From Syntrophomonadaceae bacterium (lineage in GTDB: Bacteria; Bacillota; Dethiobacteria; DTU022): a stretch of DNA of 7,392 nucleotides. The position numbers were made by a program, and so were the translations under genes. Location of the stretch: contig SLBE01000136.1 of NCBI GenBank assembly GCA_007126465.1, forward strand, positions 1 to 7,392, in the 5' to 3' direction. The notes beneath the pieces were generated by a model. It had not been told where the DNA came from. It saw only the letters and a list, made by a program, of their open reading frames with translations, and did no database searches. Positions 1-5,956 of the stretch are shown one piece after another (positions within the stretch are counted from its first letter, which is position 1; each line of letters begins with the position of its first letter).

Positions 1-32
1 AAATTGACTCTTTAAATCTATAGAGAATAAAA

Positions 33-37
33 GGAAG
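33..37 (+). promoter_or_regulatory. Shine-Dalgarno site of cmk
   Basis: A purine-rich AAGGAAG element (31-37) lies four bases before the ATG at 42, with its AGGA core six bases before it. It fixes the cmk start. The 41 bases upstream hold no complete gene. Several stop triplets (for example TAA at 13 and TAG at 21) could end an upstream gene whose body lies outside the window. Confidence 0.7.
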
Positions 38-41
38 TCTT

Positions 42-722
42 ATGCAAAAAAACAGTAAGCCGAAAATTGCTATAGACGGCCCTGCTGGTGCAGGAAAAAG
101 CAGTGTCGCCCGTAAGGTAGCTGGAATGCTCGAACTGAAGTACCTTGATACAGGTGCAATGTACAGGGCAATAACTTTAAAGGTAATAATGAATAACCTG
201 CAGCTTGATGACCTGGATCTTCTTAACGAGGTTTTAAATGAAACTGAAATTGACTTTGGTAATAATAACCAGGTTTTTCTGGATGGGAAAGATGTTTCTG
301 ATGCAATTCGTCAGGCAGACGTAAACAAGCTGGTATCACCGGTATCTGCAATTTCAGAAGTGCGCAAACACCTTGTAGCTATGCAGCAGGATATTGCTTC
401 TGAATCTAACGGAATAATTATGGAAGGCAGGGATATTGCTTCCAGGGTTATGCCTGACGCCGACTTTAAATTTTACCTGGATGCCTCTATAGAAGAAAGA
501 GCAAAGCGCAGATGCAAAGAACAGCTTGAAAAAGGGATTAACCTGGCGCTGGATGAAGTTGTAAGGGAAATAAAAAACCGTGATAACATTGACTCACAGC
601 GGGAAGATTCTCCCTTAACAATAGTTGAGGATGCAATTGTTATAGATACAACCGGCCTGAGCTTCGAACAGGTTGTCGACAGGGTTGTTGGAACTGTCAA
701 TAATGAATTGCAGCAGGGGTAA
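42..722 (+). CDS. cmk: cytidylate (CMP/dCMP) kinase
   Basis: Cytoplasmic kinase that moves phosphate from ATP to CMP or dCMP, giving CDP/dCDP for CTP, dCTP and CDP-diacylglycerol pools. The 226 residues match the usual size of bacterial Cmk (E. coli about 227). The Walker A loop GPAGAGKSS is at residues 13-21. The CMP-site motif YLDTGAMYRA at 34-43 supplies D36 and R42. GRDI at 129-132 and the RDNIDSQREDSPL segment at 180-192 supply R130, D131, R180, D184 and R187, matching the substrate-binding Arg/Asp set of E. coli Cmk. After GRDI the sequence reads AS rather than the common GT, a small variation. The start is set by the upstream Shine-Dalgarno and by the short N-terminus before the P-loop. 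It is the first visible gene of the cluster, and plsC follows after 5 bases. The adjacency with plsC and S1 is typical of Firmicutes. Confidence 0.97.
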   Translation: MQKNSKPKIAIDGPAGAGKSSVARKVAGMLELKYLDTGAMYRAITLKVIMNNLQLDDLDLLNEVLNETEIDFGNNNQVFLDGKDVSDAIRQADVNKLVSPVSAISEVRKHLVAMQQDIASESNGIIMEGRDIASRVMPDADFKFYLDASIEERAKRRCKEQLEKGINLALDEVVREIKNRDNIDSQREDSPLTIVEDAIVIDTTGLSFEQVVDRVVGTVNNELQQG

Positions 723-727
723 AGCAG

Positions 728-1345
728 ATGAGTGGGATATGGTATAATACTGCACGATTTGTTGCCTGGGTTTATTTGAAACTATTCTTCAAAATTAAGG
801 TACAGGGCCTCGATAATATACCCAAACGGAAGCCATTTATACTTTGCTCCAACCATATAAACTGGATGGACCCTCTAACCATTGGAACTACATTGCCGGC
901 ATCTTATCGAATACATTTTATGGCCAAGCAGGAAATATTCAATAACTTTTTTACAGCTACGTTTTTTAGAAAAATCGGCGCATTTCCTGTAAAACGAGAG
1001 AATGCAGATTTGTTTGCGATAAAAACAGCTTACCAGCTTTTAAAAAACGGCCAGGTCCTCGGATTGTTTCCGGAAGGGTCACGCAGTAAAACCGGAAAAC
1101 TGCAAAAAGCTTACCACGGGGCAGCCTTAATTGCAGTTCGCAGCGGTATGCCTATAGTCCCCATTGCCATTAGCGGCCCTTATCGTCTTTTTAAACCGGT
1201 TAATTTATACATAGGTAAACCATTTGTCCTTCCGCCCCTGGTGTATGATGATAAAGAAGACAAAAAGAAGCAGCTCATCGAAATGAGCGAAACTATAATG
1301 TTCAATATAAAAAAATTACTACCGGATGATAACAATAATCAATAG
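728..1345 (+). CDS. plsC: 1-acyl-sn-glycerol-3-phosphate acyltransferase (PlsC family)
   Basis: Likely acylates lysophosphatidic acid to phosphatidic acid at the membrane, the second acyl transfer of phospholipid synthesis. The family acyltransferase blocks are present. Block I is NHINWMDP with catalytic H43 and D48. Block II is around FMAKQEIF (64-71) and GAFPVKRE (84-91). Block III is FPEGSRS (114-120). Block IV is GMPIVPIAI (140-148). At 205 residues it is of normal length for the short PlsC forms. The N-terminal stretch FVAWVYLKLFFKI (11-23) is hydrophobic and may be an interfacial membrane anchor. An AGGGG element at 715-719, inside the end of cmk, serves as Shine-Dalgarno 8 bases before the ATG. 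The plsY gene at the end of the window encodes the preceding step, which supports the PlsC role. Acyl-donor preference (acyl-ACP or acyl-CoA) cannot be read from sequence. Confidence 0.93.
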   Translation: MSGIWYNTARFVAWVYLKLFFKIKVQGLDNIPKRKPFILCSNHINWMDPLTIGTTLPASYRIHFMAKQEIFNNFFTATFFRKIGAFPVKRENADLFAIKTAYQLLKNGQVLGLFPEGSRSKTGKLQKAYHGAALIAVRSGMPIVPIAISGPYRLFKPVNLYIGKPFVLPPLVYDDKEDKKKQLIEMSETIMFNIKKLLPDDNNNQ

Positions 1346-1357
1346 CCGGTAAAACTT

Positions 1358-1363
1358 GGAGTG
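1358..1363 (+). promoter_or_regulatory. Shine-Dalgarno deciding the TTG start of ispH-rpsA
   Basis: GGAGTG (1358-1363, extending to GGAGTGAG) sits 7 bases before the TTG at 1371. No in-frame ATG or GTG lies between plsC and the conserved IspH N-terminus, whose first FeS cysteine is already residue 12. The UUG start is therefore the only sensible one. The GTG at 1361 is out of frame. Confidence 0.75.
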
Positions 1364-1370
1364 AGTTACT

Positions 1371-3551
1371 TTGCCGGTAATTGTGGCAAAAAGAGCAGGG
1401 TTTTGTTCCGGCGTGAAAAAAGCCGTAAATACCCTGATAGATAAGGCAGATAATAGGGTCACCGGGGTTACCCTCGGACCGATCGTTCATAACGAGGAAG
1501 TAATTAAATACTTGAGAAATAGACAAATCGGTGTTATAAATGATATCGGTGATGCATGCGGATCTTTTATAGCAATTCGCACACACGGTATAAAACCTGA
1601 TATATACCAGGAGTTAAATAATCTCGAAGATCCGGAAATAATAGACTTAACCTGCCCCAGGGTAAGAAAGATCCAGGATATTATTGCCAGGGCTAAAAAA
1701 GACGGACTCCAGGTTATTATTTACGGGGATTCCGGACACCCTGAAGTACAGGGCCTGCTTGGTTGGGCCGGCGATGATGCTGTTGTTATAGCTTCACCGG
1801 AAGAAGTCAAAAGCCTTCCTGATACCAAAAAACCGGTACTGGTTGCACAAACAACAGGCAGCGCTGAGTTATTTAAGAGAGTATCCGAGGTATTTTTAAC
1901 CAAATACCCTGAAGGTATAGTGCATAATACCTTATGTTCTGAAACACGCTTGAGAGAGCAAGAAGCAGTTGAATTGGCTAAAAGGGTCGATGCACTGGTG
2001 GTGGTAGGCAGTAAAACCAGTGCCAATACAAATGCCCTTTACAATAGTTGCCGGCAGTTAAAGCCATCATGCCTGGTGACGAATGCGGAGGAGTTGGATT
2101 TTGCTTTTCTGTCGCAGTATCATGATATTGGAGTTACTGCAGGAGCATCAACTCCCCCATGGACGATAAAGGAGGTAGTGGAGAGTATGGAGAATGAAAA
2201 CATGGAAGTGAACATCGAAGAAACTGAAAGTGAAGAAACAGAGGCTAAACAAGAAAAAGAAAAAGAAACAGTAGAAGAAAGCCAGGTTCAAAGCGAAGAA
2301 CAGGAACAAGAGACCGAAGGTATGGAAGAAGCAATGAAGGAAGAACAGTTTAGTTTTGCCGGAGATGTCAAAGTAGCCCAGGTAGGCGAACAGGTTACCG
2401 GTAAGGTGGCCAGGGTTACAGATGAAGAAGTTTTTGTTGATATAGGAGCTAAAACTGAAGCAATCCTTCCTGCAAAAGAGGTCCATCTGGAAGAGGGACA
2501 GGCATTGGCTGATTTATTTGCCCCTGAAGAAGACCTTGAGGTTACAGTGCTTGATATTGATGAGCAGGATGGAACGGTAACAGTTTCCCATAAAAGATTG
2601 GCAAGGGATAAACGCCTTGAAGAGCTGGAAGAAGCTTTAGAAAATCAAACAGTTCTTGAGGGCAAAGTAAAGCAGACCGTATCCGCCGGCATTGTGATTG
2701 ACCTCGGACGCGGCATTGAAGGATTTATGCCCGGCTCGCTTGTAGACACCAAATTTATACCTGATTTTAGCGAGTTTAAAGACCAGGTTTTAAACTTTAA
2801 GGTTTTGGAATATGACCGGGATAAGGGTAAATTAATATTAACCCGCAGAAAAATCATGGAAGAAGAGGCTTCAAAAGAGAAAGAAAAAACATTGAGCGCA
2901 CTTGAAGTCGGTTCAAATATAACCGGTACAGTAAAACGGCTGACTGATTTTGGGGCTTTTGTTGATGTTGGCGGCATAGACGGGTTGGTTCATATTTCTG
3001 AGCTTTCATGGGAAAGGATTAATCATCCCAAGGAAGTGTTGAAGGTTGGAGATCAAATAGAAGTTAAAGTGCTTGAAGTAATACCCGAAAAAGAGAGAAT
3101 AAGCCTCAGTATCAGGAAAACACAGCCTGACCCATGGACAAAAGCAGTCGAAGATCTCGAAAGCGATCAACTGCTCACCGGTAAAGTTACCCGCCTGGTA
3201 AATTTCGGAGCATTTATTGAAATCAAGCCCGGTGTTGAAGGACTTGCCCACATATCGCAGCTTGCCGATTATCATGTTAAGCATCCTTCCGAGGTTTTAA
3301 GTGAAGGTGAAGAAGTTGAAGTTAAAGTTTTAGAGGTAAAGCCTAAAGCTAAAAGAATAAGCCTCAGCATTAAAGATGCCGGAGGCGTCACAGTAGAACA
3401 GGGTGCATCTGAAAGTGATGATGCTGAAAACGGTAATGTAACCCTGGGAGATGTTTTCGGAGATCTTTTTGATAGTGATTCATTTAAAGAAGGCACAGAT
3501 CAAGAAGCCGACACTGACAGTGAATCAGATCCGGAAGGTGGACAGGCATAA
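1371..3551 (+). CDS. ispH-rpsA: IspH (HMBPP reductase) fused in frame to ribosomal protein S1-type protein
   Basis: One 726-residue reading frame joins two proteins. Residues 1 to about 272 are IspH, the [4Fe-4S] enzyme that reduces HMBPP to IPP and DMAPP at the end of the MEP pathway. Cluster cysteines are C12 (AGFCSGV), C95 (LTCP) and C189 (TLCSET). Substrate-site residues are H40, H72 (RTHG), H123 and E125 (GHPEVQG), T161/T162 (AQTTG), S217 and N219 (SKTSANT) and S260 (AGAS). A Glu-rich linker follows (273-326, 23 Glu in 54 residues). Four S1 RNA-binding domains then lie at about 337-408, 426-493, 511-582 and 599-668. Domains 3 and 4 carry the FGAF and GLxHIS-type signatures; domains 1 and 2 are more divergent. 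An acidic tail (about 670-726) ends the protein and contains VTLGDVFGDLFD. The S1 part resembles the four-domain Firmicute form (YpfD type), not the six-domain E. coli form. IspH/S1 fusions are known from Clostridia, which argues against an assembly error. UUG start; the next gene, fni, starts directly after the stop. Confidence 0.95.
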   Translation: MPVIVAKRAGFCSGVKKAVNTLIDKADNRVTGVTLGPIVHNEEVIKYLRNRQIGVINDIGDACGSFIAIRTHGIKPDIYQELNNLEDPEIIDLTCPRVRKIQDIIARAKKDGLQVIIYGDSGHPEVQGLLGWAGDDAVVIASPEEVKSLPDTKKPVLVAQTTGSAELFKRVSEVFLTKYPEGIVHNTLCSETRLREQEAVELAKRVDALVVVGSKTSANTNALYNSCRQLKPSCLVTNAEELDFAFLSQYHDIGVTAGASTPPWTIKEVVESMENENMEVNIEETESEETEAKQEKEKETVEESQVQSEEQEQETEGMEEAMKEEQFSFAGDVKVAQVGEQVTGKVARVTDEEVFVDIGAKTEAILPAKEVHLEEGQALADLFAPEEDLEVTVLDIDEQDGTVTVSHKRLARDKRLEELEEALENQTVLEGKVKQTVSAGIVIDLGRGIEGFMPGSLVDTKFIPDFSEFKDQVLNFKVLEYDRDKGKLILTRRKIMEEEASKEKEKTLSALEVGSNITGTVKRLTDFGAFVDVGGIDGLVHISELSWERINHPKEVLKVGDQIEVKVLEVIPEKERISLSIRKTQPDPWTKAVEDLESDQLLTGKVTRLVNFGAFIEIKPGVEGLAHISQLADYHVKHPSEVLSEGEEVEVKVLEVKPKAKRISLSIKDAGGVTVEQGASESDDAENGNVTLGDVFGDLFDSDSFKEGTDQEADTDSESDPEGGQA
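2168..2204 (+). promoter_or_regulatory. internal ribosome-binding site and candidate starts for free S1
   Basis: AAAGGAGG (2168-2175), an almost perfect anti-16S match, lies at the end of the IspH domain. In-frame ATG codons follow at 2187 (M273; 11 bases after GGAGG, and 3 bases after a second GGAG at 2180-2183) and at 2202 (M278; 9 bases after GGAG at 2189-2192). Initiation here would give a 454- or 449-residue protein made of the acidic linker, four S1 domains and the tail. What is seen is the signal and its position; internal initiation is inferred. It could be a relic of separate overlapping ispH and rpsA genes, or a working second start. Confidence 0.5.
2187..2348 (+). other. purine-rich stretch coding the acidic linker between IspH and S1
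   Basis: This part of the fusion gene encodes a low-complexity Glu-rich linker (residues 273-326; 23 Glu, 4 Lys, no aromatic residue before F327). The mRNA is strongly A/G-rich with GAA and AAA repeats, so it is probably unstructured. It lies directly behind the internal ribosome-binding site. The antisense open frame over this stretch is Phe-rich only because GAA reads as TTC on the other strand. Confidence 0.75.
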
Positions 3552-3554
3552 ATG
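3535..3554 (+). promoter_or_regulatory. coupled stop/start of S1 and fni with Shine-Dalgarno
   Basis: The stop TAA (3549-3551) is followed with no spacer by ATG (3552-3554). AAGGTGG (3535-3541), inside the last S1 codons, lies 10 bases before the ATG. The arrangement favours translational coupling. The start at 3552 gives the conserved type 2 isomerase N-terminus (RKNEHI at residues 6-11), which a later start would lose. Confidence 0.65.
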
Positions 3555-4610
3555 TCCAGGGCTCATCGCAAAAATGAGCATATCTATCATAGCCTGAAAA
3601 AAAGAATGTCCAGGGCAGACTTTAAAGATATCAGTTTTATTCACAACTGCCTTCCCAACATGGCTTTTAATCAGGTCAGCTTAAAAACGGAATACATGGG
3701 GCGAACTTACCGTTCGCCTCTTTTTATTAATGCAATTACCGGTGGCAGTCAAATGGCTTACAGGATTAATTCAGCACTGGCAGATGTAGCCAGGGTCTGT
3801 AATATGCCAATGGCTGTCGGCTCACAGATGGCTGCTTTTGAAGACAGCAGCTGCACAGACAGTTTTACCATTGCGCGTAAAAATAATCCCGGGGGAGAGG
3901 TCTGGGCTAATTTAGGCACATACGCAAGCCCCGAAATGGCTTCGAAGGCTGTAAAAATGTTAAATGCGGATGCCCTGCAGATTCATATAAATGTACCACA
4001 GGAACTGGTTATGAAGGGCGGCGATCGTGATTTTAGAGATATGTCCAACCGGATTAAAAAGGTTGTAAACAATATTGAAGTTCCTGTTATCGCCAAGGAA
4101 GTAGGATTCGGGGTTGCACGAGAACAGGCGGAAGCATTACTTAAAGCAGGGGTTAGTGCTATTGATGTAGGCGGCAGGGGCGGAACAAATTTTATAGCAA
4201 TTGAAGGCAGCCGCTCAGGCAGATACATACCGGAAAGCCTTTTGGAGTGGGGAATACCAACTGCAATCAGCCTGATTGAGACAGTTGAGACAATAAAAGG
4301 CAGGATAGATATATTTGCTTCCGGTGGCATGAATAATGCACTGGATATCGCCAGGGCTCTTTCACTTGGCGCAAAAGCAGTAGGCCTGGCGGCTATGCCG
4401 TTGAACACCCTGGTAAAATATGGGCGCAGGACTTTAATTAAAAAAATCTATGACCTTGAAAATGAGCTTAAACTAATTATGATGATGACCGGTTCCAGCA
4501 GTATTGCAGGTTTACAAAAAGCGCCCCTGGTTATAACCGGTTTTACATCTGAGTGGCTTGAAAGGCGCGGCATTAATTCCGATAATTATGCCAGGCGATC
4601 ATTAGTTTAA
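3552..4610 (+). CDS. fni: type 2 isopentenyl-diphosphate delta-isomerase (FMN-dependent)
   Basis: Interconverts IPP and DMAPP using reduced FMN and Mg2+, in a TIM-barrel fold unrelated to the type 1 isomerase. The 352 residues match the family (B. subtilis Fni about 349). Family marks are RKNEHI (6-11), the FMN segment NAITGGS (60-66), AVGSQ (88-92) and WANLG (118-122). Next come LQIHINVPQE (142-151; Q150 is the catalytic Gln and E151 the Mg-binding Glu by homology), IAKEVGFG (180-187), DVGGRGGTNF (205-214) and a late phosphate-binding ASGGMNN-type loop. One oddity: the segment after QE is normally MPEGDR, and here it reads MKGGDR (154-159). It lies directly behind ispH, whose product mixture it would rebalance; this supports an MEP-pathway host. 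An 11-base direct repeat makes residues 1-4 and 19-22 both MSRA. Confidence 0.96.
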   Translation: MSRAHRKNEHIYHSLKKRMSRADFKDISFIHNCLPNMAFNQVSLKTEYMGRTYRSPLFINAITGGSQMAYRINSALADVARVCNMPMAVGSQMAAFEDSSCTDSFTIARKNNPGGEVWANLGTYASPEMASKAVKMLNADALQIHINVPQELVMKGGDRDFRDMSNRIKKVVNNIEVPVIAKEVGFGVAREQAEALLKAGVSAIDVGGRGGTNFIAIEGSRSGRYIPESLLEWGIPTAISLIETVETIKGRIDIFASGGMNNALDIARALSLGAKAVGLAAMPLNTLVKYGRRTLIKKIYDLENELKLIMMMTGSSSIAGLQKAPLVITGFTSEWLERRGINSDNYARRSLV

Positions 4611-4618
4611 TCTATACT

Positions 4619-4624
4619 GAGGAG
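4619..4624 (+). promoter_or_regulatory. Shine-Dalgarno of the DUF512 gene
   Basis: GAGGAG lies 6 bases before the ATG at 4631, in the 20-base gap after fni. It supports this start, which leaves the PDZ-like domain complete. Confidence 0.7.
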
Positions 4625-4630
4625 ATTAAA

Positions 4631-5956
4631 ATGAAAAAAGCGGACGGCCCTACAATTAATAAAGTATCAGCAGGATCGCCCGCTTCGAAAGCAGGGCTGC
4701 GGGCGGGCTGGAAACTGATTCGGATCGACAACCAGCCGGTAGGCGATATCATTGATTACAAGATAATGGAGTCAGATCATGAACTGCAATTACTTGTACT
4801 CACCGACAGGGGTATTATACGCAGGGTTAAAATAAATAAACCTGTCAATGAGCCCCTGGGTCTTAGTTTTAACCCACCTACAATTACTAAAATGCAGCAC
4901 TGCGGAAATCAGTGCATCTTCTGCTTTGTTGACCAAAACCCACCTGGAATGCGCGCATCGCTTTATGTAAAAGACGATGACTACAGGTTGTCTTTTCTAT
5001 ACGGTAACTTTATTACCCTAAATCGGTTGAGCGAAAAAGAACTGCAGCGCATAATCAATTTAAGACTGAGTCCCCTGTATGTATCTGTTCATACAACAAA
5101 CCCGCGGCTGCGTGCAGAAATGTTTGGTACGGAACGTGCCGTTAAAGGCCTTGAATATCTGAGAAAACTGGTCGATGCGGGGATTAATATTCATTCCCAG
5201 GTAGTGCTGTGCCCTGGTTATAATGACGGCAGGGAACTCGCTGCAACTGTTGAAGATTTAGCCAAGATGGGGCCTGCCATAAAAAGCCTGGCTGTAGTGC
5301 CGCTCGGTTTGACAGGCCACAGAAAAGGGTTAAAGCCTCTACGGAAATATTCTGAGCCTGAAGCCGAAGATATTATAGACAAAATTGAATGTTTTCAGGA
5401 GAAGTTTTTAAAGCAAAGGGGAACTCGATTTGTTTTCTCCTCCGATGAGTTCTATAATCTTGCTTCAAGGCCTTTGCCGCCTGATGATTCTTATGAAAAT
5501 TATCCACAACTCGAAAACGGTGTCGGTCTGTCCAGGCAGTTTTTAAATGAACTTCACGCCCTCGGGGAAAAATTACCGTTTTTGCCTGGTAAGTTTCAAA
5601 ATCTTACAATTGCTGCAGCTCCTGCAGCAGAAAAGTTATTGGAAGAACTGGTAGAATATTTTACCAGGGTTACCGGTGTCGATATAAACCTGCAGATTGT
5701 CGATAATAAATATTTTGGTGAAGAAGTTACTGTATCGGGCCTTTTGACGGGCAGCGATTTATTAAGAGCTTTAAAAGGGAAACCCCTGGGTGATGTTGTA
5801 TTTATTACTAAATCGATGCTGAAAGACAGGGATAACATCTTTTTAGATGATATGACTATAAATTATGTAGAAAATGAACTGCAGGTTTCCCTGGTTGCAG
5901 TTGATGGACCGAAAGATTTTTTTAGTGAACTATTGAAAGAGAGGCCGGAAAATTGA
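4631..5956 (+). CDS. DUF512 family FeS protein with N-terminal PDZ-like domain (radical SAM-like), function unknown
   Basis: A conserved protein of unproven function, 441 residues. Residues 8-70 look like a PDZ domain (VSAGSPASKAGLRAGWKLI, 12-30), normally a peptide- or protein-binding module. The core starts with a three-cysteine motif, C91-x3-C95-x2-C98-F (HCGNQCIFCFVDQNP). Its spacing fits a radical SAM-type [4Fe-4S] site, though the family is not a standard radical SAM match. Further family blocks are KDDDYRLSFLYGNFITL (114-130), VSVHTTNP (151-158), CPGYNDG (194-200), VPLGLTGHR (223-231), SDEFYNLASRPLPP (271-284) and YPQLENGVG (291-299). The C-terminal half is the DUF512 (PF04459) region. 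Related proteins in cyanobacteria have been labelled FeS oxidoreductases. No signal peptide or membrane segment is visible, so a cytoplasmic location is likely. The gene overlaps der by 4 bases, so the two are probably translated together. Substrate and partner are not assigned. Confidence 0.9.
   Translation: MKKADGPTINKVSAGSPASKAGLRAGWKLIRIDNQPVGDIIDYKIMESDHELQLLVLTDRGIIRRVKINKPVNEPLGLSFNPPTITKMQHCGNQCIFCFVDQNPPGMRASLYVKDDDYRLSFLYGNFITLNRLSEKELQRIINLRLSPLYVSVHTTNPRLRAEMFGTERAVKGLEYLRKLVDAGINIHSQVVLCPGYNDGRELAATVEDLAKMGPAIKSLAVVPLGLTGHRKGLKPLRKYSEPEAEDIIDKIECFQEKFLKQRGTRFVFSSDEFYNLASRPLPPDDSYENYPQLENGVGLSRQFLNELHALGEKLPFLPGKFQNLTIAAAPAAEKLLEELVEYFTRVTGVDINLQIVDNKYFGEEVTVSGLLTGSDLLRALKGKPLGDVVFITKSMLKDRDNIFLDDMTINYVENELQVSLVAVDGPKDFFSELLKERPEN
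5939..5955 (+). promoter_or_regulatory. Shine-Dalgarno and TTG start of der, overlapping the previous stop
   Basis: GAGAGG (5939-5944) lies 8 bases before TTG (5953-5955). TTGA contains both the der start and the TGA stop (5954-5956) of the DUF512 gene, a classic 4-base coupling overlap. No in-frame ATG occurs before the first P-loop, so the UUG start is well supported. Confidence 0.72.

Noticed and set aside
4..32. Promoter for cmk: TTGACT at 4-9 as a -35 box
   Set aside because: With 16-18 base spacing the -10 candidates (AATAAA, TAAAAG) match poorly. Transcription would begin inside or next to the Shine-Dalgarno, which makes it unlikely.
1345..1381. GCCGGTAA repeated on either side of the ispH ribosome-binding site
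   Set aside because: A short direct repeat, not inverted; one copy lies in coding sequence, and nothing suggests a regulator site.
2150..2210. IspH-S1 fusion as a sequencing or assembly error
   Set aside because: The join is in frame with no long homopolymer at the border, the linker codes normally, and such fusions are known in Clostridia.
2148..2486. Minus-strand open frame opposite the IspH/S1 linker
   Set aside because: Phe/Leu-rich translation is the mirror of GAA/GAG codons. It has no Shine-Dalgarno support or family resemblance, and lies opposite a certain gene.
3096..3367. 14-base direct repeat AGAATAAGCCTCAG (3096-3109 and 3354-3367)
   Set aside because: It encodes the same RISLS end strand of S1 domains 3 and 4, so it reflects domain duplication and not a mobile or regulatory repeat.
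3606..3608. Alternative fni start at the second MSRA (11-base repeat ATGTCCAGGGC at 3552 and 3606)
   Set aside because: It would remove the conserved N-terminal RKNEHI segment and has only an A-run upstream, while the ATG at 3552 has a Shine-Dalgarno.
3983..4408. Minus-strand 141-codon open frame within fni
   Set aside because: It is fully opposite conserved Fni active-site blocks and its translation has no recognisable motif; it is a shadow frame. The same holds for the other minus-strand frames.
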